Shown piece by piece: positions 10,203-18,590 of a stretch of 56,131 nt of DNA. Every line of letters begins with the position of its first letter. Position 1 is the stretch's first letter. The translations under genes and the position numbers were made by a program. The notes beneath the pieces were generated by a model. That model searched no databases. It saw only the letters and a list, made by a program, of their open reading frames with translations, and was not told the DNA's origin. Source of the stretch: Methylobacter sp. (GTDB taxonomy: Bacteria; Pseudomonadota; Gammaproteobacteria; Methylococcales; Methylomonadaceae); the NCBI GenBank assembly GCA_030679035.1, contig JAUXTH010000002.1:1-56131 (forward strand), written 5' to 3'.

Positions 10203-11711
10203 ATGTGTGGTATTGCTGGTATCGTTTCACATCAGACTGTTAATCAAGAGTTATATGATGCTCTGACAGTGTTGCAACATAGAGGTCAGGATGCCGCAGG
10301 CATTGTGACTTGTGAGGCCGGTAGGCTGCATTTGCGGAAAGAAAACGGATTGACCCGTGACGTTTTTACCAATGCCCAAATGTTGAAATTGAGAGGCAAT
10401 ATGGGTATTGCTCATGTGCGTTATCCAACGGCGGGCTGCACCAGTTCTGCAGAAGCCCAGCCTTTCTATGTGAATTCCCCTTTCGGCTTGACGCTTGCGC
10501 ATAACGGCAATCTGACCAATACCGAAGAGCTGAAAAAAGCATTGTTCGTCGAAGATCAACGGCATATCAATACCGATTCCGACTCTGAAGTTTTGTTGAA
10601 TGTTTTCGCGCATGAACTGCAAAGTCTCGGTAAATTGCAATTAAGCGTGCATGATGTTTTTCAGGCAGTCTCCGGTGTGCATCGGCGCTGTCGGGGTGCC
10701 TATGCGGTCGTCATTATGATTGCAGGTGTCGGCATCTTAGGTTTCAGGGACCCTCATGGCATCCGGCCTATCGTGTTTGGCGAAAGAAAGAGCAAGCAAG
10801 GTTCGGAATTCATGATTGCATCCGAAAGCGTCGCACTGGATGTGCTGGGTTTTGAGCTTATTCGGGACATAGCGCCCGGCGAAGCGGTGTTTATTGAAGA
10901 GTCCGGCGTATTGCATACCAAACAGTGCGCTGACGAAATAGACCATTGCCCGTGCATTTTCGAGTATGTGTATTTTGCCCGTCCTGATTCAATTATCGAT
11001 CGTATTTCGGTTTATAAAGCGCGCCTACGGATGGGTGAAAAACTGGCCAAAAAAGTGCAAAGAGACTGGCCCGATCACGATATTGATGTGGTCATTCCGA
11101 TACCCGACACCAGCAGGACGGCGGCTTTGCAGATGGCAAACATTCTTGGCGTAAAGTACCGTGAAGGTTTTATAAAAAACCGCTATATCGGCCGGACGTT
11201 TATCATGCCGGGCCAGAAAATGCGTGAAAAATCGGTCAAGCAGAAATTAAACGCGATCAGTCTTGAGTTTGAAGGCAAGAATGTATTGCTGGTGGATGAC
11301 TCTATCGTCAGGGGCACGACGTCCGAGCAGATTATCCAGATGGCCAGGGATGCCGGCGCTAAAAAAGTCTACTTTGCCTCTGCTGCGCCGCCGGTGCGTT
11401 ATCCCAATGTTTACGGCATCGATATGCCGGCCGCTCATGAATTAATTGCTCATGATCGTACTGAAGACGAGGTCTGTACGGCAATAGGCGCAGACCGGGT
11501 CATTTACCAGGAACTGAATGACCTGATTGATGCGGTTCGTAAAGGCAATCAGGACATCCAGCATTTCGATACCTCCTGTTTCAGCAAAGAATACATCACC
11601 GGCGATATCGATGATGCGTATCTGGAGCGCACCGAAGCCTTGCGCAATGACAACGCGCAAACGGAAAGAAATTCGGAAAACTTCATTATCGGCATGCAGA
11701 ATGGGGATTGA
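10203..11711 (+). CDS. purF: Amidophosphoribosyltransferase
   Basis: PurF makes 5-phosphoribosylamine from PRPP and glutamine, the committed step of purine synthesis. Processing of Met1 would expose Cys2 (MCGIAGIV) as the N-terminal nucleophile of the class II glutaminase domain (about 2-235). The phosphoribosyltransferase domain follows, with the PRPP loop [12 protein letters not shown]. At 502 residues it matches the proteobacterial form. No PurR-type operator was identified in the 30-bp gap after cvpA, so transcription probably continues through from upstream. Confidence 0.97.
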   Translation: MCGIAGIVSHQTVNQELYDALTVLQHRGQDAAGIVTCEAGRLHLRKENGLTRDVFTNAQMLKLRGNMGIAHVRYPTAGCTSSAEAQPFYVNSPFGLTLAHNGNLTNTEELKKALFVEDQRHINTDSDSEVLLNVFAHELQSLGKLQLSVHDVFQAVSGVHRRCRGAYAVVIMIAGVGILGFRDPHGIRPIVFGERKSKQGSEFMIASESVALDVLGFELIRDIAPGEAVFIEESGVLHTKQCADEIDHCPCIFEYVYFARPDSIIDRISVYKARLRMGEKLAKKVQRDWPDHDIDVVIPIPDTSRTAALQMANILGVKYREGFIKNRYIGRTFIMPGQKMREKSVKQKLNAISLEFEGKNVLLVDDSIVRGTTSEQIIQMARDAGAKKVYFASAAPPVRYPNVYGIDMPAAHELIAHDRTEDEVCTAIGADRVIYQELNDLIDAVRKGNQDIQHFDTSCFSKEYITGDIDDAYLERTEALRNDNAQTERNSENFIIGMQNGD

Positions 11712-11718
11712 GGAGTAT

Positions 11719-11788
11719 AAGGCTAAGGGCGAAGGGCGAAGACCTGTCGTGTTGGGTTCCGGTTTTTTTGCCTTTCGTCCTTAGCCTT
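11719..11788. repeat. Heptamer-iterated inverted repeat after purF
   Basis: The left arm (11719-11735) starts with three heptamer-like units, AAGGCTA, AGGGCGA and AGGGCGA (11719-11739). The right arm CCTTTCGTCCTTAGCCTT (11771-11788) is its reverse complement apart from one mismatch and one inserted base. Transcribed RNA would form a long hairpin between purF and metZ. Similar structures follow carB and greA. Confidence 0.75.
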
Positions 11789-11829
11789 TTGCCTGATCTT
11801 TTTAACAACCAAATACGTTGAACAAGCAA

Positions 11830-13011
11830 ATGAAAGACATTAACTGGAACGACTACACTCTGGAAACCCAGGCAATCAGAGCCGGGCATAAACGTACGCA
11901 TGAAGATGAGCACAGCATGCCGATTTTCGCCACTTCCAGTTATGTGTTCAAAAGCGCCGAAGAGGCCTCTTTACGCTTTACCGGCAAGAAACCGGGCAAC
12001 ATCTACTCCCGCTTTACCAATCCCACCGTTAATGCTTTCCAGGAACGGCTGGCTTTGATGGAGAAAGGTGAGCGCTGTTTGGCGTTTTCATCCGGTATGG
12101 CGGCGATTATGGCGGTCGGCATGGGCCTGCTTAAAGCCGGTGATCATGTGGTCTGTTCGCGTGGCGTGTTCGGCAATACCGTGTTGATGTTTCAAAATTA
12201 TTTCGGCAAATTCGGAGTTGAAACCGATTTTGTCGATTTGATTGATACCGCGGCCTGGGAAGCGGCGATTAAGCCGAATACCCGGTTTTTATTTCTGGAA
12301 ACGCCGTCCAATCCATTGATTGAAATCGCCGATATTTCAGCGCTTGCAGACATTGCCCATAAACACGGCTGCTTGCTGATCGTTGACAATTGTTTTTGCA
12401 CGCCGGTGCTGCAAAAACCTTTAGAATTAGGCGCGGATATTGTCATCCATTCGGCAACCAAATATATAGACGGGCAGGGGCGTTGCGTTGGCGGCGCGGT
12501 TGTTACCAGCGACGAGATTATAGAAAAGTATATTTATCCCTATCTGCGCACCGGCGGCGCGACCATGAGTCCGTTTAATGCCTGGGTATTTTTGTCCGGC
12601 TTGGAAACGCTGGCGATCAGGATGAAAGCGCATTGCGACAGCGCCTTTGAACTGGCCCTTTGGTTGGAACAACAGCCTGGCATTGCCAAAGTACATTATC
12701 CCGGCTTGGCATCGCATGCCCAGCACGAACTGGCCAAGCGCCAGCAAAGTCATTTCGGCGGTGTGGTCAGCTTTGAACTGACCGGAGGTAAGGAGCACGC
12801 CTGGAAACTGATCGACGCCACCGAGATGTTGTCGATTACCGCTAACCTGGGCGACGTTAAAACCACCATTACCCATCCGGCAACCACCACGCATGGCCGG
12901 TTAACGCCGGAAGTCAGAGCGGCAGCCGGAATTAAAGACGGCTTGGTCAGGATTTCAGTAGGATTGGAAAATCTTGAGGATATTAAAAAAGATATTTTGA
13001 GAGGTTTGTAA
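11830..13011 (+). CDS. metZ: O-succinylhomoserine sulfhydrylase
   Basis: MetZ uses PLP to make homocysteine directly from O-succinylhomoserine and sulfide, the direct sulfhydrylation route to methionine. The 393-residue product belongs to the Cys/Met metabolism PLP family. It shows YSRFTNPTV, the aldehyde-stacking region SSGMAAIMA, DNCFCTP, and the PLP lysine in SATKYIDGQGR. The position directly after purF matches pseudomonads. The frame allows a TTG start 12 bp upstream, but ATG 11830 gives a more usual N-terminus. No SAM riboswitch was recognised upstream. Confidence 0.93.
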   Translation: MKDINWNDYTLETQAIRAGHKRTHEDEHSMPIFATSSYVFKSAEEASLRFTGKKPGNIYSRFTNPTVNAFQERLALMEKGERCLAFSSGMAAIMAVGMGLLKAGDHVVCSRGVFGNTVLMFQNYFGKFGVETDFVDLIDTAAWEAAIKPNTRFLFLETPSNPLIEIADISALADIAHKHGCLLIVDNCFCTPVLQKPLELGADIVIHSATKYIDGQGRCVGGAVVTSDEIIEKYIYPYLRTGGATMSPFNAWVFLSGLETLAIRMKAHCDSAFELALWLEQQPGIAKVHYPGLASHAQHELAKRQQSHFGGVVSFELTGGKEHAWKLIDATEMLSITANLGDVKTTITHPATTTHGRLTPEVRAAAGIKDGLVRISVGLENLEDIKKDILRGL

Positions 13012-13233
13012 GGGCAGGGCATGCTGTTTATGGATTGACCGTTTCATGTTTCAATGTGGTGGCGTCGCTGTCGTCGTTCCATCAAATGTGGACTTGAGCG
13101 TGAACTTTACGATACAACTCATTAGTCATTGCGCAACCTTTGTGATAGAAAATAGAATTAAAGCTGCAAAACGCGTTTAGCAAGGAGTAAAATTTTAAGT
13201 CACACCAAACCCTGTGAGCGCAACTAAAAAAAC

Positions 13234-13779
13234 ATGGATAAATCAAAAGGCTTCACACTGATCGAATTGATCGTCGTTATCGTCATTTTGTCTATATTGG
13301 CGGCAGTGGCATTGCCGCGTTTGACCAACTTGCAGAACGACGCTCGTATTGCCAAACTTAATGCAGCGCGCGGCAGCGTTGCCGCAACCTCGGCGATGGT
13401 TCATGCCACCTTGTTTGCACGAAATGGCAGAGCCGATACGGCGGTTTGCCCGGCTGATGGCGGTGGCCCGGCTAACAATAACTCTAGCGGCTCAGGTACC
13501 CTTTGTAGCGAGGCGGGCATTATTAACCTTTATAACGGTTACCCCGCAGCTACCAATATCGGCACCCCTGGCATATTGACTGCCGCAGGCCTGACTACCG
13601 TATTTAATCCAAACCAAGTCGAATTGCAGATAGAGGGTTATGACTACACCTCGACAGGATCGGTGGCAACTTTCCAGGTTCGCGGCGGTAGTTCCTCCAT
13701 TAATTGTTCATTTACCTATACCCAACCTGTTGCCAATGCCGCCCCTATTATCAGTATCATTACCACGACCGGGTGTTAG
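13234..13779 (+). CDS. Type IV pilin-like protein (MSHA-type prepilin)
   Basis: A class III signal is clear: short positive leader MDKSKG, cleavage after Gly6, then FTLIELIVVIVILSILAAVALP with Glu5 of the mature pilin. The 181-residue precursor has a globular C-terminal domain with cysteines (VCPADGG, LCSEAG, INCSF, TTGC). They could form disulfides, including a terminal loop. It resembles MshA-like major or accessory pilins. It starts the pilus locus and is preceded by AAGGAG at 13181-13186, which is far upstream. The 300-bp gap that follows suggests separate expression from the next pilin. Confidence 0.85.
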   Translation: MDKSKGFTLIELIVVIVILSILAAVALPRLTNLQNDARIAKLNAARGSVAATSAMVHATLFARNGRADTAVCPADGGGPANNNSSGSGTLCSEAGIINLYNGYPAATNIGTPGILTAAGLTTVFNPNQVELQIEGYDYTSTGSVATFQVRGGSSSINCSFTYTQPVANAAPIISIITTTGC

Positions 13780-14079
13780 CATGAAAAACATGCTTTGGGC
13801 GGTCAGATAGCTTGCACGGGAGGGCGGCTTCTGCGGCTTTCGGAACGGCGAAAGTGGCAACCAAAGGTGACATCGAACGTGTTGAAGCTTAAGTTTAGAT
13901 CCGGAAGTATTGATTAAAAAACAGTAGGTTGGCTTGCGAAAAGCATCGGCTCAATCTATGCCCTAAAAAAACCATTTGGAGTTTTTATTACGTAACCTAT
14001 TTTAATTCCTTATTTTGATTAATTATTATTTTCTTCTTCTACACTCTACTTACTTAATAACACCCGAAGGGACATAAAA
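13780..14079. other. 300-bp gap between the two pilin genes
   Basis: No credible coding sequence was seen. It contains a REP-like element (13924-13958), an A/T-rich stretch (13982-14050) that probably carries the promoter of the next pilin, and the ribosome site GAAGGGA about 8 bases before ATG 14080. No clear -35/-10 pair or sigma-54 motif could be fixed. Confidence 0.5.
13924..13958. repeat. Degenerate REP-like palindrome
   Basis: It begins GTAGGTTGGC and ends GGCTCAATCTA, and the two ends are imperfect inverted copies. Head and size resemble the element at 6274-6306. It lies in the gap between the two pilin genes. Confidence 0.4.
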
Positions 14080-14133
14080 ATGAAACAATTATCTAACATG
14101 AAACAACTATCCGGCATGAAGCAACAATCCGGT
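14080..14133 (+). repeat. Three tandem 18-bp repeats encoding the pilin leader
   Basis: Units at 14080-14097, 14098-14115 and 14116-14133 each begin ATGAA(A/G)CAA and encode MKQ(L/Q)S(N/G). The third unit runs directly into the prepilin cleavage site. Confidence 0.9.
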
Positions 14134-14451
14134 TTTACCTTGATCGAATTGGTCATGGTGATCGTGATTCTGGGCATTCTGGCGGCGACCGCGTTACCTA
14201 AATTCCAGGATCTTAGCGGAGATGCTAAGCAAGCGGTGGTAGATGCTGCTGCTGGCGCATACCTGTCTGCGGGTATAATTTCCTTTGCTAAAAACAAAGG
14301 CAAAGTGTCTAAGGCATCAATTAATAATCAGGTTACTATTGATAGTAATGTAGTAGTAGCTGGCGATTGCACTGCCGGTGTGACATTTACCTATGGTACT
14401 GGTGTAGCGACTTTAAGCGCTGGCCAGCTTTCCGAATATTGCGCTCCATAA
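14080..14451 (+). CDS. Small type IV pilin with triplicated leader
   Basis: The 123-residue prepilin has the signature GFTLIELVMVIVILGILAATALPKF with Glu5 after the cleavage site. The leader is unusual. Three tandem six-residue units (MKQLSN, MKQLSG, MKQQSG) end in the Gly cleavage residue, and each unit begins with ATG. The first ATG has the best ribosome site (GAAGGGA, about 8 bases away), giving an 18-residue leader. Starts at 14098 or 14116 would give 12 or 6 residues. The mature protein of about 105 residues is small for a major pilin. Two cysteines (GDCTAG, SEYCAP) could form the C-terminal disulfide loop. A terminator follows, so it is probably highly expressed as a short transcript. 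Confidence 0.85.
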   Translation: MKQLSNMKQLSGMKQQSGFTLIELVMVIVILGILAATALPKFQDLSGDAKQAVVDAAAGAYLSAGIISFAKNKGKVSKASINNQVTIDSNVVVAGDCTAGVTFTYGTGVATLSAGQLSEYCAP

Positions 14452-14453
14452 AC

Positions 14454-16256
14454 TTGGACAATCGGTATTTCAAAAAAAGGGCGCTTGCGCCCTTTTTTTT
14501 TATTGGCGTATTACTGTGCTTATTTCCGGCATCGCGCGGCACAGACTTCTTTTTCTGGTGGCTGGGGCTGTGCTTATTAGCAGCATTAGCTGGTTTGCAA
14601 CAAGAACGAGTCTTTGCACTGTCATGGCTCAGTGCCGCAGTAGTCGGTTTCTGCGGATTGTTGCTTATCAATGCGCTGTGCCTGAACCCCGTTTATCACG
14701 CTGAGGGCATTTATTTACCCGCAACGCTGTTGCTCGCTTTTGTTATCGCCTCGCGTTGTTCGGACTGGTTCGTGCAAACAGGCTTTAAGCTATTCTGTGC
14801 ATTTATTGCCCTGATTGCTGTTTGGGCGCTGCTGCAATGGCTGACCGGCCGTGGGTTTCTTGATGAAGAAGACTGGCGCCCCCACGCCCTGTTTGCAACC
14901 CCGAACACTCTGGCGACTGCGCTTAATCTCGGCTTGGCGCCGATACTTGGCTATTACCTGTTGGGCCGCGGTGGGCGTGGTGCGTATGCGCTGACGCTGT
15001 TGCTGTTTGCCGCGCTGCTGGGGGCGCAAAGTCGGGGCGGTTATTTAGGCCTGCTGGCAAGCCTGTTGTTTTTTCTGATATTTATCGGACAGGCCGCAGT
15101 GGTCGCGCAGTGGCGACGCTACTGTACAGTGGCCGCGGGATTTCTCGCTGTTTTTGGTTTTTTCAAATTTTACGCCGGGTTGGGGCTGGCCAATTGGAGT
15201 AAGGATTCCATTTTCGCCACAATCAGCCACGGCGATTCCTCATATCGTTGGGAAATATACCAGCTTGCCGGAGCCGGATTGGCTGAGCATTTGTGGTTGG
15301 GGATCGGTTATTATAATTTCAGCTATTATTTCCAAGTTCATAAAGTGCCGCCATTTCTCGATGGCAGCACGTTTTTCGTTCACAACGACTACCTGCAATT
15401 CGCGCTTGAGACCGGTCTGCTGGGCTTGGGCCTGTTTTTGTTACTGATCGTTGCCGTGTATGGGCAGCTGTTTAAATATCGGCAGCAGGCTATGTTTGAA
15501 CAACGCTTGCCGCTGATTCTGTCTGCGGCCGCCATCACCTCGATGTTGGCCCATGCGTTGGTGGACTATCCTTTCTATATCCCCGTTTTGCTGGCTGTTT
15601 TTGGCGCTTATCTGGGCGTCATCAACCAACAGTTTATCGATATGGGGGCAGGGGATTGGCAGCTGCCAAAAATAACGGGGCAACAGTTTTTAGGTTTGCG
15701 TGTCGGTTTTATCAGTAACGCGTTGCTGATCAGCCTGATGACATGGCTGGGATTGCCCGCTCTTGCCGCTATTTCCGCCGATTATGGCTTGCATCGATTA
15801 CAGCAAGGCGACGCGCAACGCGGTTTGTATTGGCATAGCGTGGCGCGGTCGCTGCAGCCGCGTGATGCTAACTACTACTGGCGGGAGGGCATTATTTGGC
15901 GAAATCTGGGCATTGTCCAGGCAAAACCCGAACTGCTGGAAAAAAGCGCAGCCCTTTTTAGCAAAGGGCTTGAAGTTAACCCGTTTGAAGTCAATAATCT
16001 GTTGGCGAAAATCGCGCTGCATCGCCAGTATGGAGCGCAGCTTAAACAACCGGCCACCCATCAGGACATCATGACCTGGATCAATCAAGCCAGAGGCCTG
16101 CAACCGTATTCGGATGAGATACAAATGGAATACGTGCGTTGCCTGGACTTTGTAGGCGAACGCGCTAAAGCCATTGAACAGGCTCTGCTGCTGGTGCATA
16201 AACGGCCGCAATCCAAAACAGCGCAAAATCTTTTGGAATCGGTGTCGCATGATTAA
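14454..16256 (+). CDS. O-antigen ligase-like pilin O-oligosaccharyltransferase (PglL/TfpO type)
   Basis: This is a polytopic membrane protein of about 600 residues with 10 or more hydrophobic helices in the first two thirds. It has a Wzy_C-type ligase core (SRGGYLGLLASLLFF) and a large periplasmic loop with SYRWEIYQLAGAGL and FFVHNDYLQFALETGLLGL. The soluble C-terminal third, rich in helices, resembles the TPR-like Wzy_C_2 region. Such proteins transfer lipid-linked glycans to pilins or lipid A. The position directly after a pilin favours pilin glycosylation. The start is uncertain: the frame is open further upstream into the pilin gene, no ATG fits, and TTG 14454 is chosen. Its first residues are encoded by the terminator. 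CTG 14514 is an alternative. Confidence 0.8.
   Translation: MDNRYFKKRALAPFFFIGVLLCLFPASRGTDFFFWWLGLCLLAALAGLQQERVFALSWLSAAVVGFCGLLLINALCLNPVYHAEGIYLPATLLLAFVIASRCSDWFVQTGFKLFCAFIALIAVWALLQWLTGRGFLDEEDWRPHALFATPNTLATALNLGLAPILGYYLLGRGGRGAYALTLLLFAALLGAQSRGGYLGLLASLLFFLIFIGQAAVVAQWRRYCTVAAGFLAVFGFFKFYAGLGLANWSKDSIFATISHGDSSYRWEIYQLAGAGLAEHLWLGIGYYNFSYYFQVHKVPPFLDGSTFFVHNDYLQFALETGLLGLGLFLLLIVAVYGQLFKYRQQAMFEQRLPLILSAAAITSMLAHALVDYPFYIPVLLAVFGAYLGVINQQFIDMGAGDWQLPKITGQQFLGLRVGFISNALLISLMTWLGLPALAAISADYGLHRLQQGDAQRGLYWHSVARSLQPRDANYYWREGIIWRNLGIVQAKPELLEKSAALFSKGLEVNPFEVNNLLAKIALHRQYGAQLKQPATHQDIMTWINQARGLQPYSDEIQMEYVRCLDFVGERAKAIEQALLLVHKRPQSKTAQNLLESVSHD
14472..14500 (+). terminator. Intrinsic terminator after the small pilin
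   Basis: AAAGGGCG and CGCCCTTT form the stem around a CTTG loop, followed by a run of T. It lies 20-50 bp after the pilin stop and overlaps the open frame of the downstream ligase. Read-through would therefore control ligase expression. Confidence 0.85.
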
Positions 16257-16677
16257 GCGCTGTAAAGGCTTTACGATGATAGAGTTGATCATGGTTATGG
16301 TTATCATCGGTATTCTGTCGACTTATGCGGTGTCCCGGCTCAATTTTGCCAGCCATGCGGCCGGCGGTTATGCTGAGGTAATCAAGTCTTCGATTAGATT
16401 GGCGCAGAAGCTGGCGATTGCAAAGCGGACAACACATACTGTAACTTTCTCGGTGAATTCTTTCGGTGGTTGTGCGGTAAATGGTGTGCAAGTAACCGGT
16501 GAACAATGCGATCCTTTGCCGAATGGCGTCACCGTAATCGGGTTTAACACCGTTACATTCGATGGCCTTGGTCGCCCTGGCGCGGCGGCCACCATTACAG
16601 TGTCTAGCGGCAGCGGCAGTGATGATATAAGTCGGGTGATTTTCGTTGAAGCTGAGACTGGATATGTTCATGAATAA
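16249..16677 (+). CDS. MshC-like minor prepilin (GspH/FimT family)
   Basis: The 142-residue precursor has leader MIKRCKG followed by FTMIELIMVMVIIGILSTYAVSRL, a type IV pilin-like signal. A GspH-like beta-rich domain with two cysteines (FGGCAVNG, GEQCDPL) follows. ATG 16249 is chosen because it places the leader correctly; the frame is open further upstream. It overlaps the 3' end of the ligase gene by 8 bp, which suggests coupling. The role is probably initiation or tip assembly of the pilus, by analogy with MshC. Confidence 0.8.
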   Translation: MIKRCKGFTMIELIMVMVIIGILSTYAVSRLNFASHAAGGYAEVIKSSIRLAQKLAIAKRTTHTVTFSVNSFGGCAVNGVQVTGEQCDPLPNGVTVIGFNTVTFDGLGRPGAAATITVSSGSGSDDISRVIFVEAETGYVHE

Positions 16678-17176
16678 ACGGGCTGTGCTTTTCTCGAAGC
16701 GTCAAAGCGGCCTGTCGCTGATAGAGTTGGTTATGTTCATGGTCATCGTTGGTGTGGCAATGGCGGGAATTGTTTCTGCTATCAATTACAACGTGCAGCA
16801 TTCTGCCGACCCGGTGGTTAAAAAGCAGGCGTTGGCGATAGCTGAGTCGATGCTGGAAGAAGTGATGTTACAGAATTTCAGCAATCCAACGAGCGGATTC
16901 ACGCCAACAGCCTTACCGCCTCCCACTGCGGAGCGCAACCAGTTTGACGATGTTGGCGATTACAATGGTTACACCAGTTTTGGAGTGTATTCGATTGACA
17001 ATTTATCAACGCCAATTACTGGGTTATCCAGTTATTCGGTCAGTGTTTCGGTGGACTCGGAAGCCAATCTTAACGGTATTACCGGCGGCAAAGCCAAGCG
17101 CATTACCGTCACTGTCACCGGTCCCCTGAATACAACCGTGGTGTTGGAAGGCTACCGCACCGACTACGGGACATGA
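16670..17176 (+). CDS. MshD-like minor prepilin
   Basis: This 168-residue prepilin-like protein has leader MNKRAVLFSKRQSG and hydrophobic segment LSLIELVMFMVIVGVAMAGIV with Glu5. The following QALAIAESMLEEVMLQNF is typical of MshD/PilV-like minor pilins. It overlaps the preceding gene by 8 bp. ATG 16664 is a possible earlier start. It belongs to the same coupled set of minor pilins as its neighbours. Confidence 0.82.
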   Translation: MNKRAVLFSKRQSGLSLIELVMFMVIVGVAMAGIVSAINYNVQHSADPVVKKQALAIAESMLEEVMLQNFSNPTSGFTPTALPPPTAERNQFDDVGDYNGYTSFGVYSIDNLSTPITGLSSYSVSVSVDSEANLNGITGGKAKRITVTVTGPLNTTVVLEGYRTDYGT

Positions 17177-18000
17177 CGATGTCGAGAGTTCCAAAATATA
17201 TGGGCGGATTCACCCTGATTGAAGCCGTCATGGTGATCGTGATTACCGGGATATTAGGCGCATTGGTATCCAGCTTTGCCACGCCCTTGAAAGGCTATTT
17301 TGATGCCACTGCGCGCGCCGACCTGTCCGATGTGGCGGATACCGCCTTGCGACGCATGGCGCGTGATGTGCGTCTAGCGTTGCCGAATAGCGTAAGAGTA
17401 AATACTTCTGGAGGTGATTTCTATCTTGACTTTCTGGCGACTACCGGCGGTGGCCGTTATCGTGCCGTAGTTGATTCAACAGGCGCGGGTGATCCTCTCG
17501 ACTTCAGCGCAGCAGATACCAGCTTTGATGTGCTAGGTTCCACTGTTGACATTGCAGCTAATGACCAGATTGTGGTGTACAACCTTGGCGTTTCCGGAGC
17601 AGACGCTTACGAGGGCAATACGGCGGCTACCCATGTGCGACGCGCTGCCTCTGCTGTTGGAGCAGGGCTTTCCAGTGTGTCAATCACTTCAAGCAACCGC
17701 CTGCCGTTCGATTCGCCTGCACACCGGTTTCAGATTGTCCACGAGCAAGTGCGTTATATTTGCGATTTGGCGACAGGCAGGCTCACCCGTTACGCCGGTT
17801 TCACTATTGCGACACCAACAGCGACGGTGCCGGCTGACGGCAGCAGTGCATTATTGGCGTCGGGAGTGACTGCGTGCAGTTTTGCCTATGTGCCGGGCGT
17901 CACCCAACGGGCCAGTTTGATTACGATCAGCCTGACCTTATCCAAAAGTGGCGAAAGCGTGACCTTGCTGCATCAGGTTCATGTCCAGAATGTGCCGTAA
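17173..18000 (+). CDS. MshO-like minor prepilin
   Basis: The 275-residue protein starts with leader MTMSRVPKYMGG, then FTLIEAVMVIVITGILGALVSSF. The following ADTALRRMARDVRLALPNSVRV is typical of MshO/PilW-like components. The large C-terminal domain contains two cysteines (YICDLA, TACSF). The start overlaps the upstream stop by 4 bp (ATGA), continuing the coupled operon. Confidence 0.83.
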   Translation: MTMSRVPKYMGGFTLIEAVMVIVITGILGALVSSFATPLKGYFDATARADLSDVADTALRRMARDVRLALPNSVRVNTSGGDFYLDFLATTGGGRYRAVVDSTGAGDPLDFSAADTSFDVLGSTVDIAANDQIVVYNLGVSGADAYEGNTAATHVRRAASAVGAGLSSVSITSSNRLPFDSPAHRFQIVHEQVRYICDLATGRLTRYAGFTIATPTATVPADGSSALLASGVTACSFAYVPGVTQRASLITISLTLSKSGESVTLLHQVHVQNVP

Positions 18001-18001
18001 C

Positions 18002-18409
18002 ATGAAACAGCGCGGATTCAGTCTGATCATGGCGATTTTTTTGATCGTGGTACTGGGCGGTATCGCGGTGTTTATGGGTAGGGTGGCGACCATGCAATAC
18101 CAGAGCAGTGCGCTGGATGAGGAAGGCTCAATGGCCTATCAGGCGGCGCGAACAGGGATTGAGTGGGGAGTTTATCAAGCTATTGCTCCTACAGGCTCTG
18201 GCTGTGTTAATTCCACATTTCCCCTTACAGTGCCTACCTCTACAAACTCACTCAGCTACACAGTGCAAGAGACATGCGCCTCGGTGGCAGCAACTGAAGC
18301 CGCAACTACAATCAATGTATACAAAATCACCTCCACCGCGACAAACGCCGTTGGCATTGGCAGTGAATTTCATGTTGAACGTCGATTAACGGCAACCGTA
18401 TCAAAATGA
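18002..18409 (+). CDS. MshP-like pilus assembly protein
   Basis: The 135-residue protein begins MKQRGFSLIMAIFLIVVLGGIAVFM, a prepilin-like helix without Glu5, as in PilX/MshP-like proteins. The motif YQAARTGIEWGVYQA is the usual AR-G-EWG box of this family. ATG 18002 sits one base after the upstream stop. The frame is open 21 bp earlier, but that start would overlap and adds an atypical leader. Confidence 0.8.
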   Translation: MKQRGFSLIMAIFLIVVLGGIAVFMGRVATMQYQSSALDEEGSMAYQAARTGIEWGVYQAIAPTGSGCVNSTFPLTVPTSTNSLSYTVQETCASVAATEAATTINVYKITSTATNAVGIGSEFHVERRLTATVSK

Positions 18410-18498
18410 TTTTGTGATCGCTCATACCTTTTTAATCGCAAAGCTTCCGCCCCTTTCCCTCATCTGAGTAGGCAAAGCCGACTTTAAGGAATCAGGCT

Positions 18499-18561
18499 AT
18501 GAATGAATTCTTCGAAAAAACGAAATGGGCTGTTTCCGAGCAGGAAAGAAATTTCATCTGA
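18499..18561 (+). CDS. Possible 20-codon ORF upstream of the adhesin gene
   Basis: ATG 18499 opens 20 codons (MNEFFEKTKWAVSEQERNFI), preceded by TAAGGA about 8 bases upstream and followed 29 bp later by the adhesin gene. It is too short to assign and could be a leader peptide or chance. Confidence 0.25.
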   Translation: MNEFFEKTKWAVSEQERNFI

Positions 18562-18590
18562 CAAAGACAGAATAACCAAGAGAGTAAAAA

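Noticed and set aside
13012-13233. Possible promoter (TTGCGC with TAGAAT) before the first pilin
   Set aside because: Spacing and match are weak, and many equal matches occur in this AT-rich DNA.
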